From: Nocardioidaceae bacterium
GTDB lineage: Bacteria; Actinomycetota; Actinomycetes; Propionibacteriales; Nocardioidaceae
NCBI GenBank assembly: GCA_017744365.1
Contig: JAGIBL010000006.1
Location: 289,582 to 353,581, forward strand
Length of the DNA stretch: 64,000 nt
Direction of reading: 5' to 3'
Shown here: one piece after another, positions 8,125 to 16,698 of the stretch
Layout: every line of letters starts with the position of its first letter
Numbering within the stretch: the stretch's first letter is position 1
Translations under genes and position numbers: made by a program
The notes under the pieces: model-generated
What the model saw: the letters and a program-made list of their open reading frames with translations, nothing else
Database searches by the model: none
What the model was told of the DNA's origin: nothing

Positions 8125-9084
8125 ATGACGACGTCCCCCCTGCTGACCGAGCCGGCCCCGGAGACGACCCCGGCCACGCTGGCGACGATGGGAGGCGATC
8201 GCCAGTCCCGCACGGAGCAGGTCGCACTGGCGCTGTTCATCGTGGTCCCGTTCCTGGCGCTCGTCGCCGCGGTCCCGGTGGCCTGGGGCGGCTGGCTCGG
8301 CTGGACCGACGTGGTGATCGCGGTCGGGATGTACTACTTCACCCTGCTCGGCGTCACCGTCGGCTACCACCGGCTGTTCACGCACAAGTCCTTCAAGCCC
8401 AACCGCGCGGTGAAGGTCGGGCTCGCGATCGCCGGCTCGATGGCGATCCAGGGTCCGCTGGTCCGCTGGGTGGCCGACCACCGCAAGCACCACAAGTTCT
8501 CCGACCGCGACGGCGACCCGCACAGCCCCTGGAAGTACGGCACGACGGTCGGCGCGCTCGCGAAGGGCCTCTGGCACGCGCACATGGGCTGGCTCTTCGA
8601 CGAGGAGCAGACCCCGCAGCGCAAGTACGCCCCGGACCTGATGAAGGACCCCGACCTGGTCCGGATCTCCCGGCTGTTCTGGGTCGGCGTGGTGGTCTCG
8701 CTGGCGCTGCCGGCGGTGCTCGGCGGGCTGCTCACCTGGTCCTGGCAGGGCGCGCTGACCGCGTTCTTCTGGGGCTCGCTGGTCCGCGTCGCGCTGCTGC
8801 ACCACGTGACCTGGTCGATCAACTCCATCTGCCACACCATCGGTAACCGGCCGTTCGTCTCCCGCGACAAGTCCGCGAACGTGTGGTGGCTGGCGATCCC
8901 CTCCGGCGGCGAGTCCTGGCACAACCTGCACCACGCCGACCCGACCTGCGCGCGCCACGGCGTGCTGCGCGGCCAGGTGGACATGTCCGCCCGGGTGATC
9001 TGGATGTTCGAGAAGGCCGGCTGGGTCAGCGACGTGCGCTGGCCGGTGCGCGAGCGCCTCGACGCGAAGCGCGTCCCGGCCTAA
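8125..9084 (+). CDS. acyl-CoA delta-9 desaturase, membrane di-iron type
   Basis: 319 residues. The three histidine clusters that hold the di-iron centre are present: GYHRLFTH, DHRKHHKF and WHNLHHAD. Hydrophobic stretches near residues 35-75, 100-115 and 190-230 would form the membrane hairpins. The family introduces a cis double bond in stearoyl- or palmitoyl-CoA and adjusts membrane fluidity. A ribosome-binding sequence GAAGGA precedes the ATG. It is divergent from the thioesterase and probably shares its operator. Confidence 0.92.
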   Translation: MTTSPLLTEPAPETTPATLATMGGDRQSRTEQVALALFIVVPFLALVAAVPVAWGGWLGWTDVVIAVGMYYFTLLGVTVGYHRLFTHKSFKPNRAVKVGLAIAGSMAIQGPLVRWVADHRKHHKFSDRDGDPHSPWKYGTTVGALAKGLWHAHMGWLFDEEQTPQRKYAPDLMKDPDLVRISRLFWVGVVVSLALPAVLGGLLTWSWQGALTAFFWGSLVRVALLHHVTWSINSICHTIGNRPFVSRDKSANVWWLAIPSGGESWHNLHHADPTCARHGVLRGQVDMSARVIWMFEKAGWVSDVRWPVRERLDAKRVPA

Positions 9085-9089
9085 GCCTG

Positions 9090-9659
9090 TCAGCGGAACG
9101 CGTCCGCGGCGGCCTGCACCTGCCCGACGTACGCCGCCCAGAACGCCTCGTCGCCGTACGACGCCGCGTCCGGCGGGCCCTGACCGTCGACCATCTCCCG
9201 GCAGATGTCGGCGTGCCCCGCGTGCTGCGCGGTCTCGCCGACCATCCGGACCAGCAGCACCCCGAGCGTGGTGGCCCGGCGCTCCTCGGGCCAGTGCGGC
9301 ACCGAGCCGGGACTGTCCAGGTCGAGCGCGGCGATGGTGTCGTCGCCGTGCCGGCAGGCCTGGTCGTAGAGGTCCAGCAGGAACTGCCGCGACTCGTGCG
9401 GCCGCGCCCACATGTCCGCGCCGTCCCAGACGGAGCCGTCCTCGACCCACGGCAGCGTGAACGAGCCCGGCCGCCCGAACGCGGTGCCGAGGTAGACCTG
9501 CTCGTTGCCCGTCAGGTGCTTGACCAGGCCGAGCAGGTTGGTGCCGCTGGCGGTCATCGGCCGGCGTACGTCGTACTCGCTCAGCCCCTCGAGCTTGCCG
9601 ACGACCACCGCGCGCGCGTCGCGCAGCCGCGCGTGCAGGACATCCTTGAGGTCGCTCAT
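9090..9659 (-). CDS. DinB-like protein (DUF664)
   Basis: 189 residues using the ATG at 9659; a longer in-frame start at 9689 lacks support. The helical bundle shows LLGLVKHLTGNEQVYLG, PHESRQFLLDLYDQACRH and GETAQHAGHADICREM, whose spaced histidines (KHLT, and HAGHAD) form the metal triad of DinB/DUF664 proteins. Members are related to metal-dependent thiol S-transferases such as those using mycothiol or bacillithiol, but the function of this subfamily is not defined. It is divergent from a TetR gene. Confidence 0.8.
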   Translation of the reverse strand: MSDLKDVLHARLRDARAVVVGKLEGLSEYDVRRPMTASGTNLLGLVKHLTGNEQVYLGTAFGRPGSFTLPWVEDGSVWDGADMWARPHESRQFLLDLYDQACRHGDDTIAALDLDSPGSVPHWPEERRATTLGVLLVRMVGETAQHAGHADICREMVDGQGPPDAASYGDEAFWAAYVGQVQAAADAFR

Positions 9660-9712
9660 GCGCCTCACGTTAACCGCGGGCACCGACATCGGACCCCTGG
9701 CAGGATGACCGG

Positions 9713-10345
9713 GTGCCCGAGCGCGACAAGAAACCTCCCCGCAACCGGATGACCTCGGCGGAGCGCCGCGAGCAGCTCATCGAGATCGCCCGCACCGTCT
9801 TCGCCGAGCGCGGCTTCGACGGGGCCTCGGTCGAGGAGATCGCCGCGCGGGCCGAGGTGTCCAAGCCGGTCGTCTACGAGCACTTCGGCGGCAAGGAGGG
9901 CCTGTACGCCGTCGTGGTCGACCGCGAGGTGCGCCAGCTGCTCGGGATGATGCGCGACGCGTTGCACGAGGGCTCGGCCCGGGTCCTGCTCGAGCAGGCC
10001 GCGGTCGCGCTGCTCGACTACATCGAGCAGTCCTCCGAGGGGTTCCGGATCCTCGTCCGGGACAGCCCGCTCGGCTCCTCCAGCGGCTCCTACGTCTCGA
10101 TCATGAGTGACATCGCCAGCCGGGTCGAAGGGATCCTGGTCGACGAGTTCAAGCGACGCGGCTTCGACGCCAAGTCAGCCCCGATGTACGCGCAGATGCT
10201 GGTCGGCATGGTCGGCCTCACCGGGCAGTGGTGGCTGGACACCCGCAAGCCCGCCAAGGAGGTCGTCGCCGCGCACCTGGTGAACCTGGCCTGGAACGGC
10301 CTGGCGGGCCTGGAGAAGAAGCCCGCACTCCGCAGTCACCCCTAG
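9713..10345 (+). CDS. TetR/AcrR family transcriptional regulator
   Basis: 210 residues. The N-terminal helix-turn-helix spans about residues 17-63: RREQLIEIARTVFAERGF, GASVEEIAARAEVSKPVVYEHFGGKEGLY. The rest is a helical ligand domain. The GTG start lies 7 bases after a CAGGAT hexamer, consistent with a leaderless transcript. The stop codon overlaps that of the convergent hydrolase gene in the palindrome CTAG. Target genes are unknown; the DinB gene and the desaturase/thioesterase pair are the nearest candidates. Confidence 0.9.
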   Translation: MPERDKKPPRNRMTSAERREQLIEIARTVFAERGFDGASVEEIAARAEVSKPVVYEHFGGKEGLYAVVVDREVRQLLGMMRDALHEGSARVLLEQAAVALLDYIEQSSEGFRILVRDSPLGSSSGSYVSIMSDIASRVEGILVDEFKRRGFDAKSAPMYAQMLVGMVGLTGQWWLDTRKPAKEVVAAHLVNLAWNGLAGLEKKPALRSHP

Positions 10346-11019
10346 GCGGTCAGCAGCGCCTCCGCCACGGCGGCCGGCTGAGACAGCGCCACCAGGTGTC
10401 CCCCGGGCACCACCGTCGGCTCCACCCCGAGGCGCTCCCGGGCCACCCGCTGCTGCAGGGACAACGGGAAGAAGCGGTCGTCCGCGCCCGCGATCACCTT
10501 GGTCGGCACGTCGGGCCAGGCCTCGATCGCGCACGGCGTGGTGAAGACGATCTCGGCCTCGTCGCGCTGGTGCTGCTCACCCTCGGCGGCGACGGCCGGG
10601 TCGACGTCGTGCAGGAAGTACGCCTCCAGGTCGACGCCCTCGGTCCACCCGCCGGCGCGGGCGGCCTCCAGGCGGGCCCCCTCCTGGCCGACCGCCTCCC
10701 ACCACTCCCCGGGCGTCTCGCCGGGTCGCGGCACCATCGCGTTGACGAGCACGATCCCCAGCGGCGGCCGGCCCTCGTCCACCAGCCGCTGCGCCACCAC
10801 CGGCGCGGTGAAGCCGCCCAGCGACTGCGCCACGAGGAGCACTTCGCCGGCGTCGCACGCCGCCAGGACCAGCTCGGTGTACTCGGGTATCCCGGCGTCG
10901 GGATCGTCGGCCGGAAGGTCGACCGCGACCGCCTCGTGACCGGCCTTCTCGAGGAGCGGCACCACCCGGCTCCAGATCCAGCCAGCGCCTCCAGCCCCGG
11001 GCAGCAGCACGAACCTCAT
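10342..11019 (-). CDS. alpha/beta-fold hydrolase
   Basis: 225 residues. It begins with the oxyanion-hole segment FVLLPGAGGAGWIW, has the nucleophile elbow VAQSLGGF (Ser in S-L-G-G), and ends with TKVIAGADDRFFP (acid Asp) and PGGHLVALSQP (catalytic His). This complete triad fits small esterase/lyase-type hydrolases related to EstC and hydroxynitrile lyase. The substrate is unknown. It lies between a TetR gene and tam, with a 9-bp gap to tam. Confidence 0.85.
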   Translation of the reverse strand: MRFVLLPGAGGAGWIWSRVVPLLEKAGHEAVAVDLPADDPDAGIPEYTELVLAACDAGEVLLVAQSLGGFTAPVVAQRLVDEGRPPLGIVLVNAMVPRPGETPGEWWEAVGQEGARLEAARAGGWTEGVDLEAYFLHDVDPAVAAEGEQHQRDEAEIVFTTPCAIEAWPDVPTKVIAGADDRFFPLSLQQRVARERLGVEPTVVPGGHLVALSQPAAVAEALLTA

Positions 11020-11028
11020 CCGGGCAGG

Positions 11029-11811
11029 CTACCCAGCCACCCGCGCCACCACGAAGATCCGGCGGAACGGCATCAGCACCCCGATGTCGCTCGCCGGGTA
11101 GGCAGCACGGAGGCGGCGCTTCAGCTCCTCCTCGTAGGAGGCGCGGAGCGCCGGGTCCGCCTCCAGGGCCTGCAGGGCGGGCCGCGCGCCGGTCCCGCTG
11201 ATCCAGTCGAAGACCGGGTCCTCGCCGTGCAGCACGTGCAGGTAGGTGGTCTCCCAGGCGTCGACCTCGCAGCCGAGGGCACCCAGGGCGCGCAGGTAGG
11301 TGGCGGCGTCGTACGACGCGGGCCAGGCGACATCCCCGGCGAGCTCCGCATACGGCGGCTCGCCGCCGAGCGCGTGCGTGATGCGGTGACTGGGCGCGTC
11401 GAAGTTGCCGGGCACCTGGAATGCGAACCAGCCACCGGGCTTCACCATGGCGAGCAGCCGGGGCAGCAGGTCCAGGTGGCCGGGCACCCACTGCAGGGTC
11501 GCGTTCGAGATCAGGACGTCGACGGGCTCCTCCGGTGCCCAGGTGCGCAGGTCGGCGACCTCGTAGGTCACCCGCCCGCCGTGCTCGGCCCGGGCCCGCT
11601 CGATCATCTCCGGGCTGGAGTCGACGCCGGTCACCTCGGCCGCGGGCCAGCGCTCGGCGAGGAGGGTGGTCAGGTTGCCGGGGCCGCAACCGAGATCGAG
11701 AACGTCCCGTACGACGTGGGCATCGATCCGGGACAGCAGCTCGACGAACGGACGGCCTCGCTCGTCGGCGTAGGTGAGGTAGCGGTCCGGGTCCCAGGTG
11801 TGCTTGCTCAT
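11029..11811 (-). CDS. tam: trans-aconitate 2-methyltransferase-like SAM methyltransferase
   Basis: 260 residues. It opens SKHTWDPDRYLTYADERGRP, the hallmark N-terminus of Tam, followed by the SAM-binding motif VLDLGCGPGNLTTLLA and motif II VTGVDSSPEMIERA. SNATLQWVPGHL and GGWFAFQVPGNFDAPSH also match. Tam methylates trans-aconitate, which otherwise inhibits aconitase. The MSK start at 11811 is preferred over the ATG three bases upstream. Two MarR-type operators lie between it and the divergent MarR gene, so it is probably controlled by that regulator. Confidence 0.88.
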   Translation of the reverse strand: MSKHTWDPDRYLTYADERGRPFVELLSRIDAHVVRDVLDLGCGPGNLTTLLAERWPAAEVTGVDSSPEMIERARAEHGGRVTYEVADLRTWAPEEPVDVLISNATLQWVPGHLDLLPRLLAMVKPGGWFAFQVPGNFDAPSHRITHALGGEPPYAELAGDVAWPASYDAATYLRALGALGCEVDAWETTYLHVLHGEDPVFDWISGTGARPALQALEADPALRASYEEELKRRLRAAYPASDIGVLMPFRRIFVVARVAG

Positions 11812-11825
11812 CACGTCTCCACTTC

Positions 11826-11871
11826 TCTCGACGTCAAGATACTTTGGTCGAGCGATCTCTCGATGTCAAGA
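11826..11871. promoter_or_regulatory. two MarR-type operators between tam and marR
   Basis: Two copies of an imperfect palindrome, TCTCGACGTCAAGA (11826-11839) and TCTCGATGTCAAGA (11858-11871), are spaced 32 bp, about three helical turns. Half-sites TCTTGA/TCTCGA match the pattern bound by several actinobacterial MarR proteins. They sit in the 83-bp gap between divergent tam and the MarR gene, so autoregulation and control of tam are expected. Confidence 0.75.
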
Positions 11872-11894
11872 TTCTTTACGGCTACGATGCAGCC

Positions 11895-12392
11895 ATGCCG
11901 ACGGATGGGAACGACGAGGTCGACCTGCTCGTCGACGCCTGGCGCCGCGAGCGCGCCGACCTGGACCTGGCCCCGGTCGAGGTGTTCAGCCGGATCGGCC
12001 GGCTGGCCCGGCTGCTCGACCTGGCCCGCCGGGACGCGTTCACCGCGCAGTCCATCGAGCCGTGGGAGTTCGACGTGCTCGCCGCGCTGCGCCGGGCGGG
12101 TTCGCCGTACCAGCTCAGCCCCGGCCAGCTGCTGCGCGAGACCATGGTGACCAGCGGGACCATGACCAACCGGATCGACCGCCTCTCCGAGCGCGGTCTG
12201 GTTTCCCGCTCCCCCGACCCGCGCGACCGCCGCGGCGTCCTGGTCGGGCTCACCGCCGCCGGCAAGCGCGCCGTGGACGGCGCCTTCGAGACCCTGATCG
12301 CCTCCGAGCGCGAGCTCCTCGGCGAGCTCTCCGCCAGCGAGCGGCGGGAGCTGGCGGGGCTGCTCAAGAGGCTGATGCGACCGCTGAGCTGA
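11895..12392 (+). CDS. MarR family transcriptional regulator
   Basis: 165 residues from ATG 11895; the upstream in-frame ATG at 11844 would place the second operator inside the gene and is less likely. The winged helix includes WEFDVLAALRRAG, LSPGQLLRETMVTSGTMTNRIDRLSERGLVSRSPDPRDRRG (recognition helix and wing), followed by a dimerisation helix. It is divergent from tam with twin operators in between, the usual arrangement for an autoregulated repressor of its neighbour. Confidence 0.9.
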   Translation: MPTDGNDEVDLLVDAWRRERADLDLAPVEVFSRIGRLARLLDLARRDAFTAQSIEPWEFDVLAALRRAGSPYQLSPGQLLRETMVTSGTMTNRIDRLSERGLVSRSPDPRDRRGVLVGLTAAGKRAVDGAFETLIASERELLGELSASERRELAGLLKRLMRPLS

Positions 12393-12402
12393 GGCGTCCC
12401 GC

Positions 12403-12990
12403 TCAGGAGGACGCGACGTAGCGCCGAAAGCCGGCAAGGTCGTCCGCGTTCGCGAACGGACCGACGTGGGTCGCGACGACCATGCCGTCCACCACCAGCA
12501 GGCTCGACGGGATCGCGAACGCCGGCACCAGGCCGTCCAGACCGCGCAGGTAGGCGCCATCAGGGTCCATCCAGTTCGGATAAGTGATCGCCGCGGCCTT
12601 CAATCGCGACGTGGCGGTGGACCGGCGCACGTCCTTGCTGACGCCGACGACGGAGAGCTCCTGACGGCTCTCGGCGGCCTGCAGCAGCGGCAGCTCCTTG
12701 ACGCACGGATGGCACCACCCGGCCCAGAGGTTCACCAGCACCGGCCGGCCGGCCTCTCCGCTCAACGAAAGGCCCGGCGGGACTGGGATCAACGACGTCC
12801 CGGCGCCCTGGAGGTCGGGCAGGCGTCTGGGTTCGACGCGGCTCCAGCCGGTGGCGATCTTGCTGGTCGCGGTGGTCTGCCCGCTGGTCGCAGGCTCTCC
12901 GCCGCATCCGGCGCAAGCGAGAGCGGCGACCAAAAAGATCGTCAGAATTCGGCTCGCGATTGGAATTTCCCGACCTACCTCACTTATCAC
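12403..12990 (-). CDS. TlpA/ResA-like thioredoxin-fold lipoprotein
   Basis: About 195 residues. The N-terminus ILTIFLVAALACAGCGG is a signal peptide ending in a probable lipobox Cys. The thioredoxin domain carries LVNLWAGWCHPCVKELP, a CHPC redox motif in place of the usual CGPC. GRPV, LLQAAESRQELSVVGVS and the cis-Pro region VPAFAIPSSLLVVDG follow the TlpA pattern. It probably handles extracytoplasmic thiol-disulfide exchange. The start is unsure: GTG 12990 is taken because longer forms run into the divergent gene. The stretch around the start is visibly less GC-rich than the surroundings. Confidence 0.75.
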   Translation of the reverse strand: MISEVGREIPIASRILTIFLVAALACAGCGGEPATSGQTTATSKIATGWSRVEPRRLPDLQGAGTSLIPVPPGLSLSGEAGRPVLVNLWAGWCHPCVKELPLLQAAESRQELSVVGVSKDVRRSTATSRLKAAAITYPNWMDPDGAYLRGLDGLVPAFAIPSSLLVVDGMVVATHVGPFANADDLAGFRRYVASS

Positions 12991-13004
12991 TCTGAACAGG
13001 ACGC

Positions 13005-13020
13005 ACCTGTCTATACAGGT
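13005..13020. promoter_or_regulatory. inverted repeat ACCTGT-N4-ACAGGT in divergent promoter
   Basis: A perfect 6-bp-arm palindrome lies in the short gap between the TlpA-like gene (start 12990) and the secreted-protein gene (start 13044). It may be an operator for one or both; no regulator is adjacent. Confidence 0.45.
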
Positions 13021-13043
13021 CGAAACCGTAACAGGGAGGGAAC

Positions 13044-13385
13044 ATGAGAGTCGCACGAATCGTCGTCACCACCACGATGGGGCTGGCCATCGGCCTTGGA
13101 GCCACGATCGCGGCGGCGCCCGCCGCCTCGGCATCCGCCAGCGGTTGCGGAGTGATGATCATCTGGGACACCGGCCACACCTACTACAAGGGCGGCAAGG
13201 CGCGGTGCACCAGCCTCACGGGTGGTACCAAAGTTCGAGCCAAGGTGACCTGCAAGGACAACGTGCGCGGTTACGTCAGCACGCAGTACGGGCCGTGGAT
13301 AGGCACGTCAGGGTCCTGGTCTTCGTTGACCTGCAGTCCTGGTGCGACCGCGACCGCCCAGGACGTCGAGTACCAGCTCGGCTGA
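13044..13385 (+). CDS. small secreted protein of unknown function
   Basis: 113 residues with a strong ribosome-binding site (AGGGAGGG, 13033-13040) and a signal peptide: MRVARIVV, hydrophobic core, then APAASASA as likely cleavage region. The mature part of about 80 residues has four cysteines (GCGVM, ARCTS, VTCKD, LTCSP), probably forming two disulfides, and no recognised domain. It lies divergent to the TlpA-like redox lipoprotein, which could fold or repair it (inference). Confidence 0.75.
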   Translation: MRVARIVVTTTMGLAIGLGATIAAAPAASASASGCGVMIIWDTGHTYYKGGKARCTSLTGGTKVRAKVTCKDNVRGYVSTQYGPWIGTSGSWSSLTCSPGATATAQDVEYQLG

Positions 13386-13401
13386 GTCGCCTGGGGTCGG
13401 G

Positions 13402-14052
13402 TTAGTGCGGCTCCCCGCCCGTCAGCGCGAGCCCGACCCCGAGGCCGATCATCGAGACGCCCCCGACGGTCCCCATCGCCTCCCCGCGCTTGGGCGAGCG
13501 GTTGAACCAGGTGCGCAGCTGGGCGGCGACGACGGCCCACAGGCTGTCCGAGGCCATCCCGATCACCACCGCGAGCAGGCCGAGCAGCAGCATCTGCAGC
13601 TGCAGGTGGCCGGCGTCGCGGTCGATGAACTGCGGCAGGACCGCGGCCATCATCATGTAGCCCTTCGGGTTGGTCGCCCCGACGACGTACCCCTGCCGGA
13701 TCGCGCGGGCCCAGGTCATCCGCTGCCCGTGCGGGAGGTCGGCTCCGTCCCCGGCGAGGAACTCCTTGCGCCGTCGTACGGCCTCGAAGCCCAGGTAGAC
13801 CAGGTACGCCGCACCCGCCAGCTTGAGCACGGTGTAGACGACGATCGACTCCTGCACGACCACACCGAGGCCGAGCGCGACGAGCACCACGATGCTGAGC
13901 AGGCCGAGGGTGTTGCCGACGACGGTGGCCAGCGCGACACCGCGCCCGTAGGCGAGGGCACGGCCGACGGTGAAGACGACGCTGGGACCCGGGATCACGA
14001 TGATGATGAACGCCGCGAGCCCGAAGGTCAGCAGCTGGTCGAGCGAGATCAC
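13402..14052 (-). CDS. LysE/RhtB family amino-acid exporter
   Basis: 216 residues, five to six hydrophobic segments. The first segment LLTFGLAAFIIIVIPGPSVVFTVGRAL is the family signature (PGPS), and GYVVGATNPKGYMMMAAVLPQF is the conserved second-half motif. Members export basic amino acids, homoserine or threonine across the cytoplasmic membrane. The GTG start overlaps the ABC-F stop codon (GTGA), so the two are co-translated, though no functional link is known. Confidence 0.88.
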   Translation of the reverse strand: MISLDQLLTFGLAAFIIIVIPGPSVVFTVGRALAYGRGVALATVVGNTLGLLSIVVLVALGLGVVVQESIVVYTVLKLAGAAYLVYLGFEAVRRRKEFLAGDGADLPHGQRMTWARAIRQGYVVGATNPKGYMMMAAVLPQFIDRDAGHLQLQMLLLGLLAVVIGMASDSLWAVVAAQLRTWFNRSPKRGEAMGTVGGVSMIGLGVGLALTGGEPH

Positions 14053-15809
14053 TCCAGCACGGTAGCGGCTTCGAGCCACTCCTGTTCCAGCATTTCCTTC
14101 TCGGCGGCGAGCACGGTCAGCTCCTCGCTGACCTTGCCGAGCTCCGCGTAGTCGGTGGCCGCGGCGGCCATCCGCTCGTTGAGCTCGGCCTCCCGTACGG
14201 CGAGGCGTTCGAGCTGCTTCTCCACCCGGGCGATCGTCTTGCGAGCGGCGCGCTCCTCGGCGCCGCCGACACGAGGCTTCTCCGGCGCGGGCGGCGCCGG
14301 GATGGGAGCTGCGGCCAGTGCCGTACGACGTCTTTCAAGATATTCATCCACCCCGCCCGGAAGCATCCCGATGCTCCCGTCGCCGAGCAGCGCCCAGGTC
14401 GAGTCGGTGACGCGCTCCAGGAAGTACCGGTCGTGGGAGACCACCACCAGCGTCCCCGGCCAGCCGTCCAGGAAGTCCTCCAGCACGGTCAGCGTCTCGA
14501 TGTCGAGGTCGTTGGTCGGCTCGTCGAGGAGCAGCACGTTGGGCTCCGAGAGCAGCAGCTTGAGCAGCTGGAACCTCCGCCGCTCGCCACCGGAGAGGTC
14601 GCCGAGCCGCGCGGTGAGCCGGTCACCGGTGAACCCGAACCGCTCCAGCATCGCGGTCGCGGAGACGTCCTGACCGCCGGCGTTGCGGGTCACCCGGCGG
14701 ATGTCCTCGATGGTCCCGAGCACCCGCGCCTCGGGGTCCTCCGGGGTCACGTCCTGGGTGAGGTGGGCGAGCGCGACGGTCCGGCCCTGCTTGACCTTGC
14801 CGACCGTCGGCTTCAGCGAGCCGGAGACCAGGTTGAGCACCGAGGTCTTGCCGGCACCGTTGACCCCGACGACGCCGACACGGTCGCCCGGGCCGAGCCG
14901 CCAGGTGGCGTGCCGCAGCAGGGTCCGGTCGCCGCGGACGAGGTCCACGTCCTCGAGGTCGACGACGTCCTTGCCGAGCCGCTGGGTGGCGAACCGCTCC
15001 AGCGCGATCCGGTCCCGCGGCGGTGGCTCGTCCTCGATGAGCGCGTTGGCGGCGTCGATGCGGAACTTCGGCTTCGAGGTCCGGGCAGGGGCACCGCGAC
15101 GCAGCCAGGCCAGCTCCTTGCGCATCAGGTTCTGCCGCCGCGACTCGGTCGCCGCTGCCTGGCGCTGACGCTCGGCCTTGGCCAGCACGAAGGCCGCGTA
15201 GCCGCCGTCGTAGGAGTCGACGACCCCGTCGTGGACCTCCCAGGTGGTCTGGCAGACGGCGTCGAGGAACCAGCGGTCGTGGGTGACGACCACCAGCGCC
15301 GACGTACGCCGGGCCAGGTGATCGGCCAGCCAGGCGACCGCTTCGACATCGAGGTGGTTGGTCGGCTCGTCGAGGATCAGCAGGTCGTGGTCCTCGAGCA
15401 GCAGCCGGGCCAGCGAGCAGCGCCGCCTCTCGCCGCCGGAGAGGCCGTGCACGGCGCGGTCCAGCGCGACACCGGCGAGCAGCACCTCGACCACCTCGCG
15501 AGTGCGGGGGTCCGCGGCCCACTCGTGGTCCGCCTTGCCGGCCAGCACCACCTCGCGGACGGTGTGACTGTCGTCGAGCAGGTCGCGCTGGTCGAGGTAG
15601 CCCAGGTGCAGCCCGCGGGCCCGGGATATCCGGCCCTGCTCGGGCTCGAGCCGGCCGGCCAGCAGGTTGAGCAGGGTGGTCTTGCCGTCGCCGTTGCGGC
15701 CGACGATGCCGATCCGCTCGCCCTCGCCGACACCGAGGCTGACGTCGTCCAGCAGCACCCGGACGCCGAAGGAGTGCGAGACCTTCTCCAGGTTCACGAG
15801 GTTAGGCAT
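14049..15809 (-). CDS. ABC-F family ATPase (ribosome-associated)
   Basis: 586 residues with two ABC domains and no membrane segments. Domain 1 has Walker A GRNGDGKTTL, signature LSGGERRRCSLA and Walker B LLILDEPTNHLD. Domain 2 has GVNGAGKTSV, LSGGERRRFQLL and VLLLDEPTNDLD. The linker between them and the Lys/Glu-rich C-terminal coiled coil (about residues 510-580) fit Uup/EttA-like ABC-F proteins, which act on stalled or antibiotic-bound ribosomes. The start [10 protein letters not shown] overlaps the end of ispE by 8 bp. Which ABC-F class it is cannot be fixed here. Confidence 0.9.
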   Translation of the reverse strand: MPNLVNLEKVSHSFGVRVLLDDVSLGVGEGERIGIVGRNGDGKTTLLNLLAGRLEPEQGRISRARGLHLGYLDQRDLLDDSHTVREVVLAGKADHEWAADPRTREVVEVLLAGVALDRAVHGLSGGERRRCSLARLLLEDHDLLILDEPTNHLDVEAVAWLADHLARRTSALVVVTHDRWFLDAVCQTTWEVHDGVVDSYDGGYAAFVLAKAERQRQAAATESRRQNLMRKELAWLRRGAPARTSKPKFRIDAANALIEDEPPPRDRIALERFATQRLGKDVVDLEDVDLVRGDRTLLRHATWRLGPGDRVGVVGVNGAGKTSVLNLVSGSLKPTVGKVKQGRTVALAHLTQDVTPEDPEARVLGTIEDIRRVTRNAGGQDVSATAMLERFGFTGDRLTARLGDLSGGERRRFQLLKLLLSEPNVLLLDEPTNDLDIETLTVLEDFLDGWPGTLVVVSHDRYFLERVTDSTWALLGDGSIGMLPGGVDEYLERRRTALAAAPIPAPPAPEKPRVGGAEERAARKTIARVEKQLERLAVREAELNERMAAAATDYAELGKVSEELTVLAAEKEMLEQEWLEAATVLE

Positions 15810-16698
15810 ACGAGACCTCATGCGCCCCGGCGACCGGGCCGTGCGCGACCCAGGCCTGGTAGCCGTCGTCGAGCAGTCGCTCGCGCAGCCGCAGCGCCAG
15901 CTCGTGCGTCCCGCTCAGGCCCAGGAGGGTCGGACCCGAGCCGGAGAGCAGCACTCTCATCACGCCGGTCTCCTCGAGCAGCGTCCGGGTGGTACGCAGG
16001 TCCGGGCGCAGCGCCAGGGCCGCGGGCTCCAGGTCGTTGCGGAGCGCGTCGGCGAGGGTGATCAGGTCGCCGTGCTCCAGCGCCGCGAGCACCTCGGCCG
16101 GGTCGAGCGAGTCCGGCTGCGGCAGGTCGTCGAAGGCCCGGTACACCGCCGGCGTGGAGAGCCCCTCCGCATTCGGGACCACCAGCCACCACCAGCTGCC
16201 GGCGTCGGTCACCGCGTCCACGATCTCGCCCCGGCCGGTCCCGCGCGCGGTGCCGCCGACCAGCGCGAACGGGACGTCGCTGCCGAGCCGGGCGGCCAGC
16301 GCGAGCAGGTCCTCGTCCGTCGTACGGAGGTCCCAGAGGCGGTCGAGGGCGACCAGAGTCGCGGCCGCGTCCGCTGACCCGCCGGCCATCCCGCCCGCAA
16401 CCGGGATCGCCTTGGCCACCTCGATCCGCGCGCACCGGTCGATGCCGTGGTGGGCGGTGAGCAGCAGGCCGGCGTGCACGACGATGTTGTGCTCGTCGCG
16501 CGGGACCTCGGAGACGTCGACGCCGCCGATCGCCTCGACGTGCACGCTCCAGGCGTCGGCCTCGGTCACGGTGACGTCGTCGTACAGGCTGATCGCCTGG
16601 TAGATGGTGTCGAGCGGGTGGAAGCCGTCGTCGCGGACCGGTCCGACGCCGAGGAACAGGTTGATCTTGGCCGGCGCCCGCACCGTCACGCTGTCCAT
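15802..16698 (-). CDS. ispE: 4-diphosphocytidyl-2-C-methyl-D-erythritol kinase
   Basis: 298 residues. [20 protein letters not shown] is the N-terminal GHMP-kinase/IspE motif, [21 protein letters not shown] the glycine-rich ATP loop, and [15 protein letters not shown] the C-terminal motif 3. IspE phosphorylates CDP-methylerythritol in the non-mevalonate isoprenoid pathway. It overlaps rsmA by 13 bp at its start and the ABC-F gene at its end, the usual actinobacterial rsmA-ispE order. Confidence 0.97.
   Translation of the reverse strand: MDSVTVRAPAKINLFLGVGPVRDDGFHPLDTIYQAISLYDDVTVTEADAWSVHVEAIGGVDVSEVPRDEHNIVVHAGLLLTAHHGIDRCARIEVAKAIPVAGGMAGGSADAAATLVALDRLWDLRTTDEDLLALAARLGSDVPFALVGGTARGTGRGEIVDAVTDAGSWWWLVVPNAEGLSTPAVYRAFDDLPQPDSLDPAEVLAALEHGDLITLADALRNDLEPAALALRPDLRTTRTLLEETGVMRVLLSGSGPTLLGLSGTHELALRLRERLLDDGYQAWVAHGPVAGAHEVSYA

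Noticed and set aside
14433..16061. Open frame of about 540 codons antisense to the ABC-F gene
   Set aside because: It mirrors the codon pattern of the real ABC-F gene and has no recognisable domain.
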